From the NCBI GenBank assembly GCA_913063325.1, contig CAJXYE010000016.1, positions 1 through 64,000 on the forward strand: a DNA stretch of 64,000 nucleotides, written 5' to 3'. Below are positions 48,635-58,815 of this stretch, in pieces. Each line of letters begins with the position of its first letter. Positions within the stretch are counted from its first letter, which is position 1. A program made the position numbers and the translations under genes. The notes beneath the pieces are model-generated. The model ran no database searches and had not been told where the DNA came from. It saw nothing but the letters and a program-made list of their open reading frames with translations. The stretch comes from an uncultured Colwellia sp. (GTDB taxonomy: Bacteria; Pseudomonadota; Gammaproteobacteria; Enterobacterales; Alteromonadaceae).

Positions 48635-49941
48635 AAAAAACCATGACTTTAGCTAAAACAATCTCTTTAGAAACAACTCAAGTGATAACAAAAAGTCTGT
48701 CACAGGTGCCAGTACCACCGATGCCACAGTGGATTAACTGTTTAATGGCGGGATCAAATCAATATGGCGCAAGTGCTTTTGATCGAAGCTTTATTGTACT
48801 GGGGTTGACCATGTATATGGTTGGCTTAGTTATGGTTGCCACCTCCTCTATACCGGTAGCGGAACGCTTATTTAACAATCCATTTCATTTTGTTATTCGC
48901 CACGGTATTTATATTGGTTTAAGTCTTGCCATTGCAGGTGTCGCCTTGCAAATCCCTATGTCTTGGTGGCATAAAAATAGTAGTTATTTGCTAGGTTTTG
49001 CTGTCGTATTACTTGTTACCGTATTGCTAATCGGTCGTTCAGTAAATGGTTCTACTCGTTGGATCGTTCTGGGGCCGATAACGGTTCAAGCAGCAGAGCC
49101 GGCGAAGTTGTTTTTCTTTTGTTATTTATCAGCCTATTTAGTACGTCGCCGTGAACAAGTAATGGAAAACATGAAAGGCTTTATTAAGCCGTTAATTGTC
49201 TTTGGTATTATGGCGGTATTATTATTATTACAACCAGATTTAGGCACGGTTATTGTGATGTTTGTTACCACATTCGGTCTATTGTTTTTAGCGGGCGCTA
49301 AATTATGGCAGTTCATTGCCATGTCTTCAGTGGGTGGGGTTTCATTAGCTATGCTTGCTTACTTTGAACCTTATCGCTGGCGACGAGTGACAAGCTTTTT
49401 AGATCCATGGCAAGATCCTTTCGGTAGTGGTTATCAGCTTACGCAGTCACTTATGGCTTATGGTCGAGGTGAGGTTTTAGGGCAGGGCTTAGGCAATAGC
49501 ATACAAAAACTTGAGTACTTACCGGAAGCGCATACCGATTTTGTTATGGCAGTATTGGCTGAAGAGTTTGGTTTTGTCGGTATTAGTGTGGTATTGCTGC
49601 TTAGCATGACCTTGGTTTACAAAGCGCTTATTTTAGGGCGCTACGCACTGGCTAAAGAAAAATACTTTGAAGGTTTCTTAGCGTACGCTATCGGTATTTG
49701 GATGTGTTTTCAGGCAGCGGTAAATATTGGTGCAAGCGCAGGTATTGTGCCAACGAAGGGATTAACAATGCCACTGATTAGTTATGGTGGTAGCTCTATG
49801 ATAGTGATGACTATAGCGCTGGTTTTACTGATTCGTATCGATCATGAGATCCGTTTGCAGAGTATTCAAGCGACTAGTTCAAAAAGAAGTCGTCATAAAA
49901 AAACACCCAAGAGCAGTAGCAAGAAAAGTAGTGAGACATAA
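48625..49941 (+). CDS. ftsW: Peptidoglycan glycosyltransferase FtsW
   Basis: This 438-residue SEDS protein has about ten membrane helices and the family motifs NGSTRWI, AEPAKLFFF, QPDLGTVIVM, QPDL-dependent loops, and GIVPTKGLTMPLISYGGSS. It polymerises septal glycan with FtsI. The start ATG 48625 has AAGGAGG 5 bases upstream, inside the end of murD. A polar N-terminal tail of about 50 residues precedes the first helix and the C-terminus is a Ser/Lys tail (KKTPKSSSKKSSET). Confidence 0.95.
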   Translation: MSLEKTMTLAKTISLETTQVITKSLSQVPVPPMPQWINCLMAGSNQYGASAFDRSFIVLGLTMYMVGLVMVATSSIPVAERLFNNPFHFVIRHGIYIGLSLAIAGVALQIPMSWWHKNSSYLLGFAVVLLVTVLLIGRSVNGSTRWIVLGPITVQAAEPAKLFFFCYLSAYLVRRREQVMENMKGFIKPLIVFGIMAVLLLLQPDLGTVIVMFVTTFGLLFLAGAKLWQFIAMSSVGGVSLAMLAYFEPYRWRRVTSFLDPWQDPFGSGYQLTQSLMAYGRGEVLGQGLGNSIQKLEYLPEAHTDFVMAVLAEEFGFVGISVVLLLSMTLVYKALILGRYALAKEKYFEGFLAYAIGIWMCFQAAVNIGASAGIVPTKGLTMPLISYGGSSMIVMTIALVLLIRIDHEIRLQSIQATSSKRSRHKKTPKSSSKKSSET

Positions 49942-51092
49942 TGAAGGCTAGTCATAGTCAAGTCGCCAACGGCGAAGTAAAAACCCTGTTAGTGATGGCG
50001 GGTGGTACCGGCGGTCATATTTTTCCAGGTATTGCCGTAGCTGATGAACTAAAAGCGCAAGGGTGGAAAATCCACTGGCTCGGCACTGCTAATAAAATGG
50101 AAGCTAGCATTGTTCCTGAGCATGGCTATGATATTTCGTTTATCAATATAAGTGGCCTGCGTGGTAAGAAGTTATTATCAATGCTTGTTATGCCTTTTAA
50201 ATTATTACAGTCTCTGATCCAAGCGAGACGAGTGATCAAAGCGGTGAAACCAGATGTTGTTTTAGGCATGGGTGGTTATGCCAGCGCTCCAGGTGGTTTA
50301 GCCGCATGGTTAAGTAAAATACCGTTAATCGTGCATGAGCAAAATGCCGCGGCAGGATTAAGTAATCGATTATTAGCACGTATTGCCAACAAAGTTTGTT
50401 GTGCTTTTCCTAATGCTTTTGCAAGTGGCATTGATGCTGAAGTTGTTGGTAACCCTTTACGAGCGTCAATTGGTCAACATGAGTCGTTATCCAAGTTGTC
50501 AGCAGATGAGCAGACAACAAAGAATATACTCGTTGTCGGTGGCAGTCTTGGCGCACAAGTATTGAATGAAGTGATGCCGAGAAGTTTTGCCCATTTAGTT
50601 AGCGCTGATGAGGCCTTTTCTATTTGGCATCAAACAGGCGCGGGTAAACAAGAACAGGTTATCGCATCTTATTCAGAACTTGGCCTAACGACAGACAATA
50701 TTAAAGTTAGTGAGTTTATAAAGGATATGGCAACAGCATATCAATGGGCTGATCTTGTCATTTGTCGTGCGGGAGCCCTAACCGTTTCAGAATTAGCAAT
50801 GGCGGCAACACCAGCTATTTTTGTACCACTACCGCATGCAGTAGATGATCATCAAACAAAAAATGCACTTTATCTGGTAAAGTGTAATGCGGCAAAGTTA
50901 TTGCCACAGAAACAATTGAATAAAGAAAGTATCACCGTGCTAATTGGCGAACTATTCGACCAGCCTGAAATTCTAGAAAACATGGCTAAAGCGGCTTATA
51001 GCGCTGCAAAAAGTGATGCAAGTCAGAGAATAGCAAAACTGTGCCAACAGCTTGCGAAAGCTAACGACTCAGAACTTAGCACTAATAACTAA
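49941..51092 (+). CDS. murG: Lipid II synthase MurG
   Basis: This 383-residue glycosyltransferase adds GlcNAc to lipid I at the inner face of the membrane. It shows the N-terminal loop MAGGTGGHIFPGIAVADEL, VLGMGGYASAPGGLA, the HEQNAAAGLSNRLLA segment, VVGGSLGAQVLNEV and the UDP-binding RAGALTVSELA. The start overlaps the ftsW stop by one base (TAATG). Length is a little above E. coli MurG because of a short N-terminal extension. Confidence 0.97.
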   Translation: MKASHSQVANGEVKTLLVMAGGTGGHIFPGIAVADELKAQGWKIHWLGTANKMEASIVPEHGYDISFINISGLRGKKLLSMLVMPFKLLQSLIQARRVIKAVKPDVVLGMGGYASAPGGLAAWLSKIPLIVHEQNAAAGLSNRLLARIANKVCCAFPNAFASGIDAEVVGNPLRASIGQHESLSKLSADEQTTKNILVVGGSLGAQVLNEVMPRSFAHLVSADEAFSIWHQTGAGKQEQVIASYSELGLTTDNIKVSEFIKDMATAYQWADLVICRAGALTVSELAMAATPAIFVPLPHAVDDHQTKNALYLVKCNAAKLLPQKQLNKESITVLIGELFDQPEILENMAKAAYSAAKSDASQRIAKLCQQLAKANDSELSTNN

Positions 51093-51111
51093 GAAGTAAT
51101 GAAGAGAAAAT

Positions 51112-52629
51112 ATGATTAAGCAAGTTAACTCAAGTACTAGCACAAGAACTAGTACTCATTTAAATAACAGTACCCACTCAACTGCAGCTCAGATACCTGA
51201 AATGCGTAGAGTTAAACGTATCCATTTTGTTGGCATCGGTGGTGCTGGTATGGGCGGTATTGCTGAAGTATTGCTTAATGAAGGTTATCAAATTTCAGGC
51301 TCAGATATAGGTGAGAACCAAGTCGTTAAACGTTTAACGGCATTAGGTGCAAAAATTGTTATTGGTCATAAAGCCGAAAACATAGCGCAAGCGAGTGTTA
51401 TTGTTGTTTCTACCGCCATTAATAGTGACAATCCTGAGCTGGTCGCAGCTAAAGAGTTGCGTATACCTGTTGTTAGACGAGCAGAAATGTTGGCAGAGTT
51501 AATGCGATTTCGCCACGGTATTGCTATTGCGGGCACACACGGAAAAACAACCACAACCAGCTTAATCGCCAGTATATTCGCGCAAGGTCAATTAGATCCA
51601 ACATTCGTTATCGGCGGCTTGCTTAATAGTGCTGGTACTAATGCTAGATTAGGTAGCAGTCGTTATTTAGTCGCAGAGGCCGATGAAAGTGATGCTTCAT
51701 TTTTACATTTACAGCCTATGGTTGCGGTAATCACCAATATTGATGAAGATCATATGGAAACTTACCAAGGTGATTTTGAAAAACTTAAAGATACCTATAT
51801 AGAGTTTTTGCATAACTTACCATTTTACGGCTTAGCGGTCGTTTGTATTGACAATCCGGTTGTCCGTGAGTTATTACCGCGCATTAGTCGTCAAGTGATC
51901 ACCTATGGTTTCTCGGAAGATGCCGATGTCAGAGCAACAAATTATCAACAAGAAGCTGGTGTAAGTCATTTCACCGTAGAAGTTGCAGGGCAAGAGCCTC
52001 TAAATATGAGCGTAAATCTACCAGGGCAGCACAATGTATTAAATGCTTTAGCTGGTGTAGCCGTTGCCAAAGACGAAGGGGTAAATGATGACGCGATTTG
52101 TCAGGCATTAACCGAATTTGAAGGCATTGGTAGACGTTTTGAACAGTTAGCTTCTTTAACTACCGCTGCTGGTGATATGGTTTTGGTTGACGATTATGGT
52201 CACCATCCAAGTGAAGTGAAAGCGACAATTTTAGCTATGCGCCAGGGTTGGCCTGACAAACGATTAGTCATGGTTTTTCAACCACATCGTTATTCTAGAA
52301 CACGTGATTTATATGAAGATTTTGTTGAAGTACTCTCCGAGGTCGACTGCTTGTTTTTGTTAGATGTTTATTCAGCAGGCGAGGCACCTATATCGTCCGC
52401 AGATAGTAAAAGCTTAGCGAGATCAATTCGTCAACGCGGCCAAATCGAGCCAGTTTACGTCAGTGATGTAGATAAATTAGCGCAATTATTAGCTAATCAG
52501 TTGCAAGATAACGATATGATTATTACGCAAGGAGCGGGTAGTATTGGTGTCGTGGCTCGAAATTTAGCCGTTCATCGTTTATTGCATGTTAACTCTGCTG
52601 TTCAATCTGCAGCACAGGAAAATAAATAA
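51112..52629 (+). CDS. murC: UDP-MurNAc:L-alanine ligase MurC
   Basis: This 505-residue Mur ligase adds the first amino acid. After a Ser/Thr-rich, low-complexity N-terminal tail of about 30 residues ([17 protein letters not shown]) come the Rossmann motif [20 protein letters not shown], the ATP site [28 protein letters not shown] and [14 protein letters not shown]. The tail is unusual; an ATG at MRRVKR could be an internal start, but no good ribosome site precedes it, while the ATG at 51112 has AAGAG nearby. It overlaps ddl by one base. Confidence 0.95.
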   Translation: MIKQVNSSTSTRTSTHLNNSTHSTAAQIPEMRRVKRIHFVGIGGAGMGGIAEVLLNEGYQISGSDIGENQVVKRLTALGAKIVIGHKAENIAQASVIVVSTAINSDNPELVAAKELRIPVVRRAEMLAELMRFRHGIAIAGTHGKTTTTSLIASIFAQGQLDPTFVIGGLLNSAGTNARLGSSRYLVAEADESDASFLHLQPMVAVITNIDEDHMETYQGDFEKLKDTYIEFLHNLPFYGLAVVCIDNPVVRELLPRISRQVITYGFSEDADVRATNYQQEAGVSHFTVEVAGQEPLNMSVNLPGQHNVLNALAGVAVAKDEGVNDDAICQALTEFEGIGRRFEQLASLTTAAGDMVLVDDYGHHPSEVKATILAMRQGWPDKRLVMVFQPHRYSRTRDLYEDFVEVLSEVDCLFLLDVYSAGEAPISSADSKSLARSIRQRGQIEPVYVSDVDKLAQLLANQLQDNDMIITQGAGSIGVVARNLAVHRLLHVNSAVQSAAQENK

Positions 52630-53582
52630 TGGCGGGGTCAGTAAATAACTCACTTGCATTGCTCAAGCAAGAGAAGGTTGCCGTGCTTTATGGTGGTAAC
52701 TCTGCAGAGCGTGAAGTATCACTTAATTCAGGTCAAGCGATTGCTAATGGCCTTGAACAAGCTGGTTTTGATGTGGTATTAATTGATACTAAAAATCTAG
52801 TGTTAACTGATTTATTGATTAAGAAAATCGACCGTGTTTTTATTGCTTTACATGGCAGAGGCGGTGAGGATGGTTGTTTACAAGGGGCGCTCGAGTATTT
52901 AAATATTCCCTATACAGGTTCGAATGTTTTGGGTTCGTCGCTTTCTATGGATAAGGTCCGTAGTAAACAAATCTTTAAAGCATGTAATTTACCAACAGCA
53001 CCTTTTACGGTCGTTGATAAAAATGATTTTGAAAGCTTACCTTTAGCAGAGGTCCTTGCTGACTTAGGCGGTAGAGTCATGGTTAAACCAGCCAATGAGG
53101 GGTCAAGCATTGGTATGGCGCAGGCGCAAACCGTTGAGCAACTACGTAACGCGTTAATTGAAGCTTTTGGTTTTGATAGGCAAGTGCTGCTTGAGGCTTG
53201 GATTGATGGCCCTGAATATACGGTTGCCATTTTAGGGGATAAAGCTTTACCTGCTATTCATATGGAAACACCGCGTGAATTTTATGATTACGAAGCAAAA
53301 TATCAATCAACTAGCACGCAATATCACTGTCCATGTGGTCTAAGTGAACATGAAGAAAATGAAATAAAGGCTTTGTCTGTTAAAGCATTTAATGCAACGG
53401 GAGCTCAAGGCTGGGGACGTGTTGATATTATGCGTAATAGCATTGGCGAATGGCAGGTTTTAGAAGTTAATACTGTACCAGGCATGACAGAAACGTCACT
53501 GGTGCCCAAAGCAGCCATGGTATTTGGTTTGAACTTTAGTGAGTTAGTAACTCAAATTTTACAGCTTAGTGTTGCCGAGTAA
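52629..53582 (+). CDS. ddl: D-alanine-D-alanine ligase
   Basis: This 317-residue ATP-grasp enzyme makes the D-Ala-D-Ala used by MurF. Motifs are [51 protein letters not shown], and EVNTPGMT-like [18 protein letters not shown], with a YDYEAKY loop. Position between murC and ftsQ is classical (DdlB). It overlaps murC by one base (TAATG). Confidence 0.96.
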   Translation: MAGSVNNSLALLKQEKVAVLYGGNSAEREVSLNSGQAIANGLEQAGFDVVLIDTKNLVLTDLLIKKIDRVFIALHGRGGEDGCLQGALEYLNIPYTGSNVLGSSLSMDKVRSKQIFKACNLPTAPFTVVDKNDFESLPLAEVLADLGGRVMVKPANEGSSIGMAQAQTVEQLRNALIEAFGFDRQVLLEAWIDGPEYTVAILGDKALPAIHMETPREFYDYEAKYQSTSTQYHCPCGLSEHEENEIKALSVKAFNATGAQGWGRVDIMRNSIGEWQVLEVNTVPGMTETSLVPKAAMVFGLNFSELVTQILQLSVAE

Positions 53583-53588
53583 AAAAGT

Positions 53589-54389
53589 ATGGCAAAGAAA
53601 CAGCAAGATAATAGTAAAACCGAAAGACAGCTAGGGCTAGATAGTGCTTTGTCTTTTGGCTTAGGCTTGATGTTTTTTATTGTTGTGTTATTTAGCTTGA
53701 TAACGATTAGTTGGTGGCTTACTCAGCATTTTATTGGTCAAGAAAGCGCACCGGTAACTTCAATCGTCATTTCAGGGGAAATGCCATATAGCCAACGCAG
53801 CGATATTATCAATGCTATTGATAAAGTTGATATGGGGAATTTTTTCCAAGTTGATGTCAATGAAGTACAAAGGCATGTACTGACTTTGCCTTGGGTTTAC
53901 TCGGTAGCGGTTAGAAAACAATGGCCCAATGAATTAAAAATATACGTGGTAGATCAAAATCCAGTTGCATTATGGAATGGGGATTTTTTGATTAATCAAG
54001 GAGGTCAGGTTTTTCAAGCAGATATTGAACGCATTAATCATTATCTGCCAAACTTTTTCGGACCTGAGGGAAGTGAGTTAGTCGCGTTGAAAAACTACCG
54101 GGATCTTAACGAACTACTTGACTTTAAAGCGCTGAGAATAGATGAATTAGTATTGAGTGAACGCTTCTCATGGCAGTTAACATTGAATGATGGCGTAACT
54201 CTGAACTTAGGCCGTGAAGAGCGAGTTGAACGTATACAAAGATTTATGGACGTTTATCCAATAATCAAAGCACAGTTAAAAGCAAAAATAATTGCAGAAA
54301 AACAGCAAAATCAGGCGGTTGATTACATCGATTTGCGGTATGATACGGGATTGGCTGTTGGTTGGAAAACAGTAGAGAAAATTACATAG
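53589..54389 (+). CDS. ftsQ: Cell division protein FtsQ
   Basis: This 266-residue protein has a cytoplasmic tail, one membrane helix (LGLMFFIVVLFSLITISWWL), a POTRA domain (about residues 58-125, TSIVISGEMPYSQRSDIINA) and the FtsQ beta domain with LPWVYSVAVRKQWPNELKIY. It bridges early and late divisome proteins through FtsB and FtsL. It follows ddl after 6 bases. Confidence 0.95.
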   Translation: MAKKQQDNSKTERQLGLDSALSFGLGLMFFIVVLFSLITISWWLTQHFIGQESAPVTSIVISGEMPYSQRSDIINAIDKVDMGNFFQVDVNEVQRHVLTLPWVYSVAVRKQWPNELKIYVVDQNPVALWNGDFLINQGGQVFQADIERINHYLPNFFGPEGSELVALKNYRDLNELLDFKALRIDELVLSERFSWQLTLNDGVTLNLGREERVERIQRFMDVYPIIKAQLKAKIIAEKQQNQAVDYIDLRYDTGLAVGWKTVEKIT

Positions 54390-54471
54390 AATAAATTACT
54401 AAAAAACAACGATAATAATCACCTAAAAATAGTGCCACACATGAGCACAATCAGTTAAGAGTTTATGTTAA

Positions 54472-55707
54472 ATGTCTAAAGCAGCAGAAAGAAAGTTAGT
54501 GGTCGGCCTTGATATAGGCACCTCGAAAATATCTGTCGCGGTGGGAGAGATTACCCCAGACAACCAATTAAGTATTATTGGTGTTGGTAATCAGCCTGCT
54601 CGCGGTATGGATAAAGGCGGGGTTAATGATTTGAATTTAGTTATTCAAGCGATACAACGCGCTATTAATGAAGCTGAATTGATGGCTGATTGTCAAATAA
54701 GCTCAATCTATTTGGGCATTTCAGGTAAACATATTAGTTGCCAAAATGAAAACGGCATGGTGCCAATTAATGACAAAGAAGTCATTCAAGAAGATGTCGA
54801 TAATGTAATTCATACAGCACGCTCGGTTCCAATTGCTGCAGAGCGACGTATGTTGCATGTTCTTCCTCAAGAATTCAGCATAGATTGTCAAGATGGTATT
54901 AAAAGCCCTATTGGTATGTCGGGTGTACGTATGGAAGCGAAAGTCCATATTGTTACTTGTGCTAATGATATGGCAAAAAATTTAGTTAAATGTGTCGAGC
55001 GTTGTGATTTAACTGCTGACCAATTAATTTTTTCAGCGCTTGCTTCCAGTTATTCCGTATTAACTGATGATGAAAAAGAATTAGGTGTATGTGTGGTTGA
55101 TATGGGCGCAGGTACTATGGATATTGCAGTCTTTACCGGTGGAACCTTACGTCATACTGCGGTAATACCTGTAGCGGGTAACCAAGTCACCAGTGATATC
55201 TCTAAAATATTTCGAACACCATTAAGTCATGCGGAAGATATCAAAGTGCAATATGCCTGTGCTTTAAAGCAGTTGGTAAGTATGGAAGAAAATATTGATG
55301 TACCAAGTGTCGGTGGCCGTCCAGCGCGTTCAATGTCACGCCATACATTGTCGGAAGTGGTTGAACCAAGATACCAAGAGTTATTTGAACTCATCCAAGA
55401 CGAAATTAGAGAGTCAGGTTTAGAAGATCAGATTGCCGCGGGTTATGTGTTAACAGGTGGTACGTCAAAAATGGAAGGCGTATTAGAATTTGCGGAAGAA
55501 ATCTTCCAAATGCCAGTTCGTATTGCTAACCCCCTAGCTGTTCAAGGGTTAAAAGAGTATGTAAATGACCCAAGTTATGCAACAGTGGTAGGCCTATTAC
55601 ATTATGGTATGCAAGCAACTAGTGAAGTTGAAAGTGCGACTAATAAGCGAGAAAGTGTTGGCGATTTTTGGTCAAGAATACATGCTTGGTTTAAAGGCGA
55701 GTTCTAA
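54472..55707 (+). CDS. ftsA: Cell division protein FtsA
   Basis: This 411-residue actin-like ATPase anchors FtsZ to the membrane. Visible motifs are VGLDIGTSKISVAVGEI (phosphate 1), VVDMGAGTMDIAVF (phosphate 2) and GYVLTGGTSKMEGVLEFA (adenosine); the C-terminal amphipathic membrane-targeting helix is FWSRIHAWFKGEF. Length is normal. The 127-base gap to ftsZ holds two hairpins. Confidence 0.97.
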   Translation: MSKAAERKLVVGLDIGTSKISVAVGEITPDNQLSIIGVGNQPARGMDKGGVNDLNLVIQAIQRAINEAELMADCQISSIYLGISGKHISCQNENGMVPINDKEVIQEDVDNVIHTARSVPIAAERRMLHVLPQEFSIDCQDGIKSPIGMSGVRMEAKVHIVTCANDMAKNLVKCVERCDLTADQLIFSALASSYSVLTDDEKELGVCVVDMGAGTMDIAVFTGGTLRHTAVIPVAGNQVTSDISKIFRTPLSHAEDIKVQYACALKQLVSMEENIDVPSVGGRPARSMSRHTLSEVVEPRYQELFELIQDEIRESGLEDQIAAGYVLTGGTSKMEGVLEFAEEIFQMPVRIANPLAVQGLKEYVNDPSYATVVGLLHYGMQATSEVESATNKRESVGDFWSRIHAWFKGEF

Positions 55708-55733
55708 AGCTGAATGAAAGAAATAGTATTATA

Positions 55734-55791
55734 AGCTGTTAAATGGATATAACAGCTATCTCGAACTGTTGTTAACAAAATAACAACAGTT
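55734..55791 (+). other. Two tandem hairpins between ftsA and ftsZ
   Basis: AGCTGTTA / TAACAGCT (55734-55757, 8-bp stem) is followed by AACTGTTGTTA / TAACAACAGTT (55764-55791, 11-bp stem, loop ACAAAA). The second is followed by TTATTAAATATTTT, only weakly like a terminator. They may tune the ratio of FtsZ to FtsA by processing or attenuation (inference). Confidence 0.65.
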
Positions 55792-55834
55792 TATTAAATA
55801 TTTTAAGTTATTGTAAGTAAAACGGAGAGAGAGA

Positions 55835-56995
55835 ATGTTTGAATTAATGGAAGACCATAGCGAAGAAGCGATAATTAAAGTTATCGGCGTAGGCGGCGGT
55901 GGCGGTAATGCTGTAGAACACATGGTTTCGCAAACTATTGAGGGTGTAGAGTTTGTTACGGCAAACACTGACTCGCAAGCGTTACGTAACTCTTCTGCAG
56001 ATGTTACTTTACAGCTTGGTGCTGATGTAACTAAAGGTTTGGGCGCTGGCGCTAATCCTGAAATAGGTCGTTGTGCTGCTGAAGAAGATAGAGAAACAAT
56101 TAAGCAAGCTTTACAAGGTGCCGATATGATATTTATCGCAGCTGGTATGGGCGGTGGTACAGGTACTGGTGCAGCACCTGTAGTTGCTGAAATTGCGAAA
56201 GAAATGGGGATTTTAACCGTTGCAGTAGTGACGAAACCCTTCCCATTTGAAGGGAAAAAGCGCATGAATTATGCCGATCAAGGAATTGAGTTTTTATCGA
56301 AAAACGTTGATTCACTGATCACTATTCCTAATGAAAAATTACTGAAAGTCCTTGGCCCAGGAACAAGCTTATTAGATGCATTTAAAGCAGCGAATAATGT
56401 ACTTCTTGGCGCAGTACAAGGTATTGCTGAGTTAATTACCCGTCCAGGTTTAATCAACGTCGATTTTGCCGATGTACGCACAGTTATGTCTGAAATGGGC
56501 ACTGCTATGATGGGCTCTGGTACCGCTTCTGGTGATGATAGAGCACAAGAAGCTGCTGATGCTGCCATCTCTAGTCCATTACTAGAAGATGTTGATTTGG
56601 CCGGTGCACGTGGAATTTTAGTTAATATCACTGCAGGCATGGACATTAGTATCGATGAGTTTGAGACTGTTGGTAATGCAGTTAAAGCTTTCGCTTCTGA
56701 AAATGCGACTGTTGTTGTTGGTGCTGTTATTGATATGGACATGACAGATGAGCTTCGAGTTACTGTTGTTGCAACCGGCATTGGCGCTGAAAGCAAGCCA
56801 GATATTACCTTAGTAAACCCTATGCCAATGGCAGAGCCAAAAGTTGTTGGTGGCGATTATACTCAGGCTGCACCACAAGTAAATGTCGCTACTGAAGCCG
56901 TAGCTATGACTGATAGTAATGCACAAAAAGTAGTCGCAACAGACTTAGATACTTATTTAGATATTCCGGCATTTTTGCGTAAGCAAGCTGACTAA
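55835..56995 (+). CDS. ftsZ: Cell division protein FtsZ
   Basis: This 386-residue tubulin homologue forms the division ring. The nucleotide T-loop is G106-G-G-T-G-T-G112 in AAGMGGGTGTGAAPVVAE; GVGGGGGNAVEHM and the NVDFADVRTVMS catalytic T7 segment follow family form. A short flexible linker leads to the conserved C-terminal peptide LDIPAFLRKQAD, which binds FtsA, ZipA and ZapD. A ribosome site (GGAGAG) lies upstream. ZapD is encoded at the end of this window. Confidence 0.98.
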   Translation: MFELMEDHSEEAIIKVIGVGGGGGNAVEHMVSQTIEGVEFVTANTDSQALRNSSADVTLQLGADVTKGLGAGANPEIGRCAAEEDRETIKQALQGADMIFIAAGMGGGTGTGAAPVVAEIAKEMGILTVAVVTKPFPFEGKKRMNYADQGIEFLSKNVDSLITIPNEKLLKVLGPGTSLLDAFKAANNVLLGAVQGIAELITRPGLINVDFADVRTVMSEMGTAMMGSGTASGDDRAQEAADAAISSPLLEDVDLAGARGILVNITAGMDISIDEFETVGNAVKAFASENATVVVGAVIDMDMTDELRVTVVATGIGAESKPDITLVNPMPMAEPKVVGGDYTQAAPQVNVATEAVAMTDSNAQKVVATDLDTYLDIPAFLRKQAD

Positions 56996-57268
56996 ATAGC
57001 GTTTAGTTTTGTCGATCAGTTATGTGTGTTTTTGATTTTTGTGCATATTTTTGATATATTACGTGCCCGTTAAACTAGCTTGGTTATTTTAACGTCTGAA
57101 TTTAGCTGCTTTAACAGTTTAATTCAATGGAGCATTGGTGACATTATTCACCTTTATAGCGGAATAAAGTACAGGGATAATTTTTTATAAAGCTTAGCGG
57201 CTAATAAAATATTTATCAGATTAATTACATTTATTAACCGATAAAAAAGCAAGGTAAGCGAGGCTGAT

Positions 57269-58186
57269 ATGATTAAGCAACGTACATTAAAAACGAGTGT
57301 TTCAACAGTAGGTGTTGGTTTACATAAAGGTGAAAAAGTGCAGGTTACTCTCCGTCCTGCGCCAGCAAACACCGGTATAGTTTTCCGTCGTATTGATCTT
57401 AACCCTGTGGTTGATATCAAAGCAACACCTGAAGCTGTGGGCGAAACAACGTTATGTACCTGTTTGGTTAATGAACAGCAGGTTAAGGTTTCAACGGTTG
57501 AACACTTACTCTCAGCCGTTGCCGGTTTAGGCATTGATAATCTCATTGTTGATGTCGATGCTGCTGAAATTCCTATTATGGATGGCAGTGCCTTACCTTT
57601 CGTATACTTAATTCAATCGGTTGGCATTGAAACATTAAATGCAGCCAAGCGTTTTTTACGTATTAAAAAGCCAATTCGTGTTGAAGAAGGTGATAAGTGG
57701 GCTGAACTATTACCTTTTGAAGGTTTTAGGGTCAATTTTTCAATTGAGTTTGATCACCCAGTTATTGAAAAAACCTGTCAAACTATGAGTATGGACTTTT
57801 CTAGTTGTTCTTATATAAAAGAAATTAGTCGTGCTCGAACCTTTGGTTTTATGAAAGACATAGAGTTTTTACGTTCTCATAATTTAGCCTTAGGTGGCAG
57901 TTTAGAAAATGCGATAGTGCTTGATAACTATCGTATGCTGAATAAAAATGAATTACGTTATGATGATGAGTTTGTGAAGCATAAAATATTAGATGCTATT
58001 GGCGATCTTTACATGGGTAGTGCCAGTATTTTAGGCGAGTTGAATGCTTTTAAATCAGGACATGGCTTAAATAACATGCTGCTTAGGAAAGTTTTTCAAC
58101 AAACTGATTCATGGGAGTGGGTTACCTATGAGGGGGATAAACCTTCACCGATAGAATATCAAGAAGTAAATGCTACTGCATTTTAA
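57269..58186 (+). CDS. lpxC: UDP-3-O-acyl-N-acetylglucosamine deacetylase LpxC
   Basis: This 305-residue zinc enzyme makes the committed step of lipid A synthesis. Visible are [29 protein letters not shown] (with a zinc histidine), SRARTFGFM, and the second zinc segment [13 protein letters not shown]. Length matches the family. The 273-base gap after ftsZ has no gene but probably a promoter. A terminator follows. Confidence 0.97.
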   Translation: MIKQRTLKTSVSTVGVGLHKGEKVQVTLRPAPANTGIVFRRIDLNPVVDIKATPEAVGETTLCTCLVNEQQVKVSTVEHLLSAVAGLGIDNLIVDVDAAEIPIMDGSALPFVYLIQSVGIETLNAAKRFLRIKKPIRVEEGDKWAELLPFEGFRVNFSIEFDHPVIEKTCQTMSMDFSSCSYIKEISRARTFGFMKDIEFLRSHNLALGGSLENAIVLDNYRMLNKNELRYDDEFVKHKILDAIGDLYMGSASILGELNAFKSGHGLNNMLLRKVFQQTDSWEWVTYEGDKPSPIEYQEVNATAF

Positions 58187-58205
58187 TTTATTCTAGCTAT
58201 CTTAT

Positions 58206-58237
58206 ATGCGAACAGTAAGCTAATTGTTCGCATTTTT
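58206..58237 (+). terminator. Rho-independent terminator after lpxC
   Basis: ATGCGAACA and TGTTCGCAT form a 9-bp stem with a 10-base loop and a following run of T. It lies between the convergent lpxC and dciA genes. Confidence 0.85.
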
Positions 58238-58249
58238 ACTCTTCACTCT

Positions 58250-58759
58250 CTACTTCCTTCCTGCAACTTTTGCTAACTTCTCCAACTTTTCTTTTAAGCC
58301 CTTGGGTGCATTTTTTGCAATCTCTAAAAATTGTTTAGCCGTCTTTTCATTAACTACTGTGTTAGTTTGAGCCATAGGCGCTACGGCTGACTTCATTAGT
58401 TCTGCACGTGTCTTTTCGGTAACCTCATGGCGTTGTTGGCGAAAGCCTTGTGGGTTAACTTTAATTTCGATTTTATGAAATGTTCCCTCAGTACTGTCCC
58501 TTAATGCATTACAAATAGTATTACGTTCAAACTGTAATCTTTGCCCCCAAACTGGAGATTTAACTTCTATAATTAGGGTATCTTGACGGCAATTTGCAAT
58601 ATGCCAAGCATCTACTGGTAAATCAGGGCAAATTTGCCGTACAATGTCTGCCAAAATAGTCAAAGAGTTGGTTTTTGTCTGAATATGTGCCAAAGTGCCT
58701 GTCGTTGTTTGCAACAGAGCTGACATATTAATAGGGACTTTTGATTTTCTAGCCATCAT
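58250..58759 (-). CDS. dciA: DciA-type (DUF721) replication protein
   Basis: This 169-residue protein has the DUF721 core (TKTNSLTILADIVRQICPDLPVDAWHIAN, then IIEVKSPVWGQRLQFERNTI) with a Lys-rich C-terminal tail. DciA proteins load the replicative helicase DnaB in bacteria without DnaC. The position between lpxC and secA is common in this order of bacteria. It converges on lpxC and diverges from the M23 peptidase gene, with 56 bases in between for two promoters. The first or second Met may be the start. Confidence 0.85.
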   Translation of the reverse strand: MMARKSKVPINMSALLQTTTGTLAHIQTKTNSLTILADIVRQICPDLPVDAWHIANCRQDTLIIEVKSPVWGQRLQFERNTICNALRDSTEGTFHKIEIKVNPQGFRQQRHEVTEKTRAELMKSAVAPMAQTNTVVNEKTAKQFLEIAKNAPKGLKEKLEKLAKVAGRK

Positions 58760-58815
58760 TGCTACCCAAATTCAGTAATATTAGCTACTGAATAAATTAA
58801 CCGAAATAGATACCT

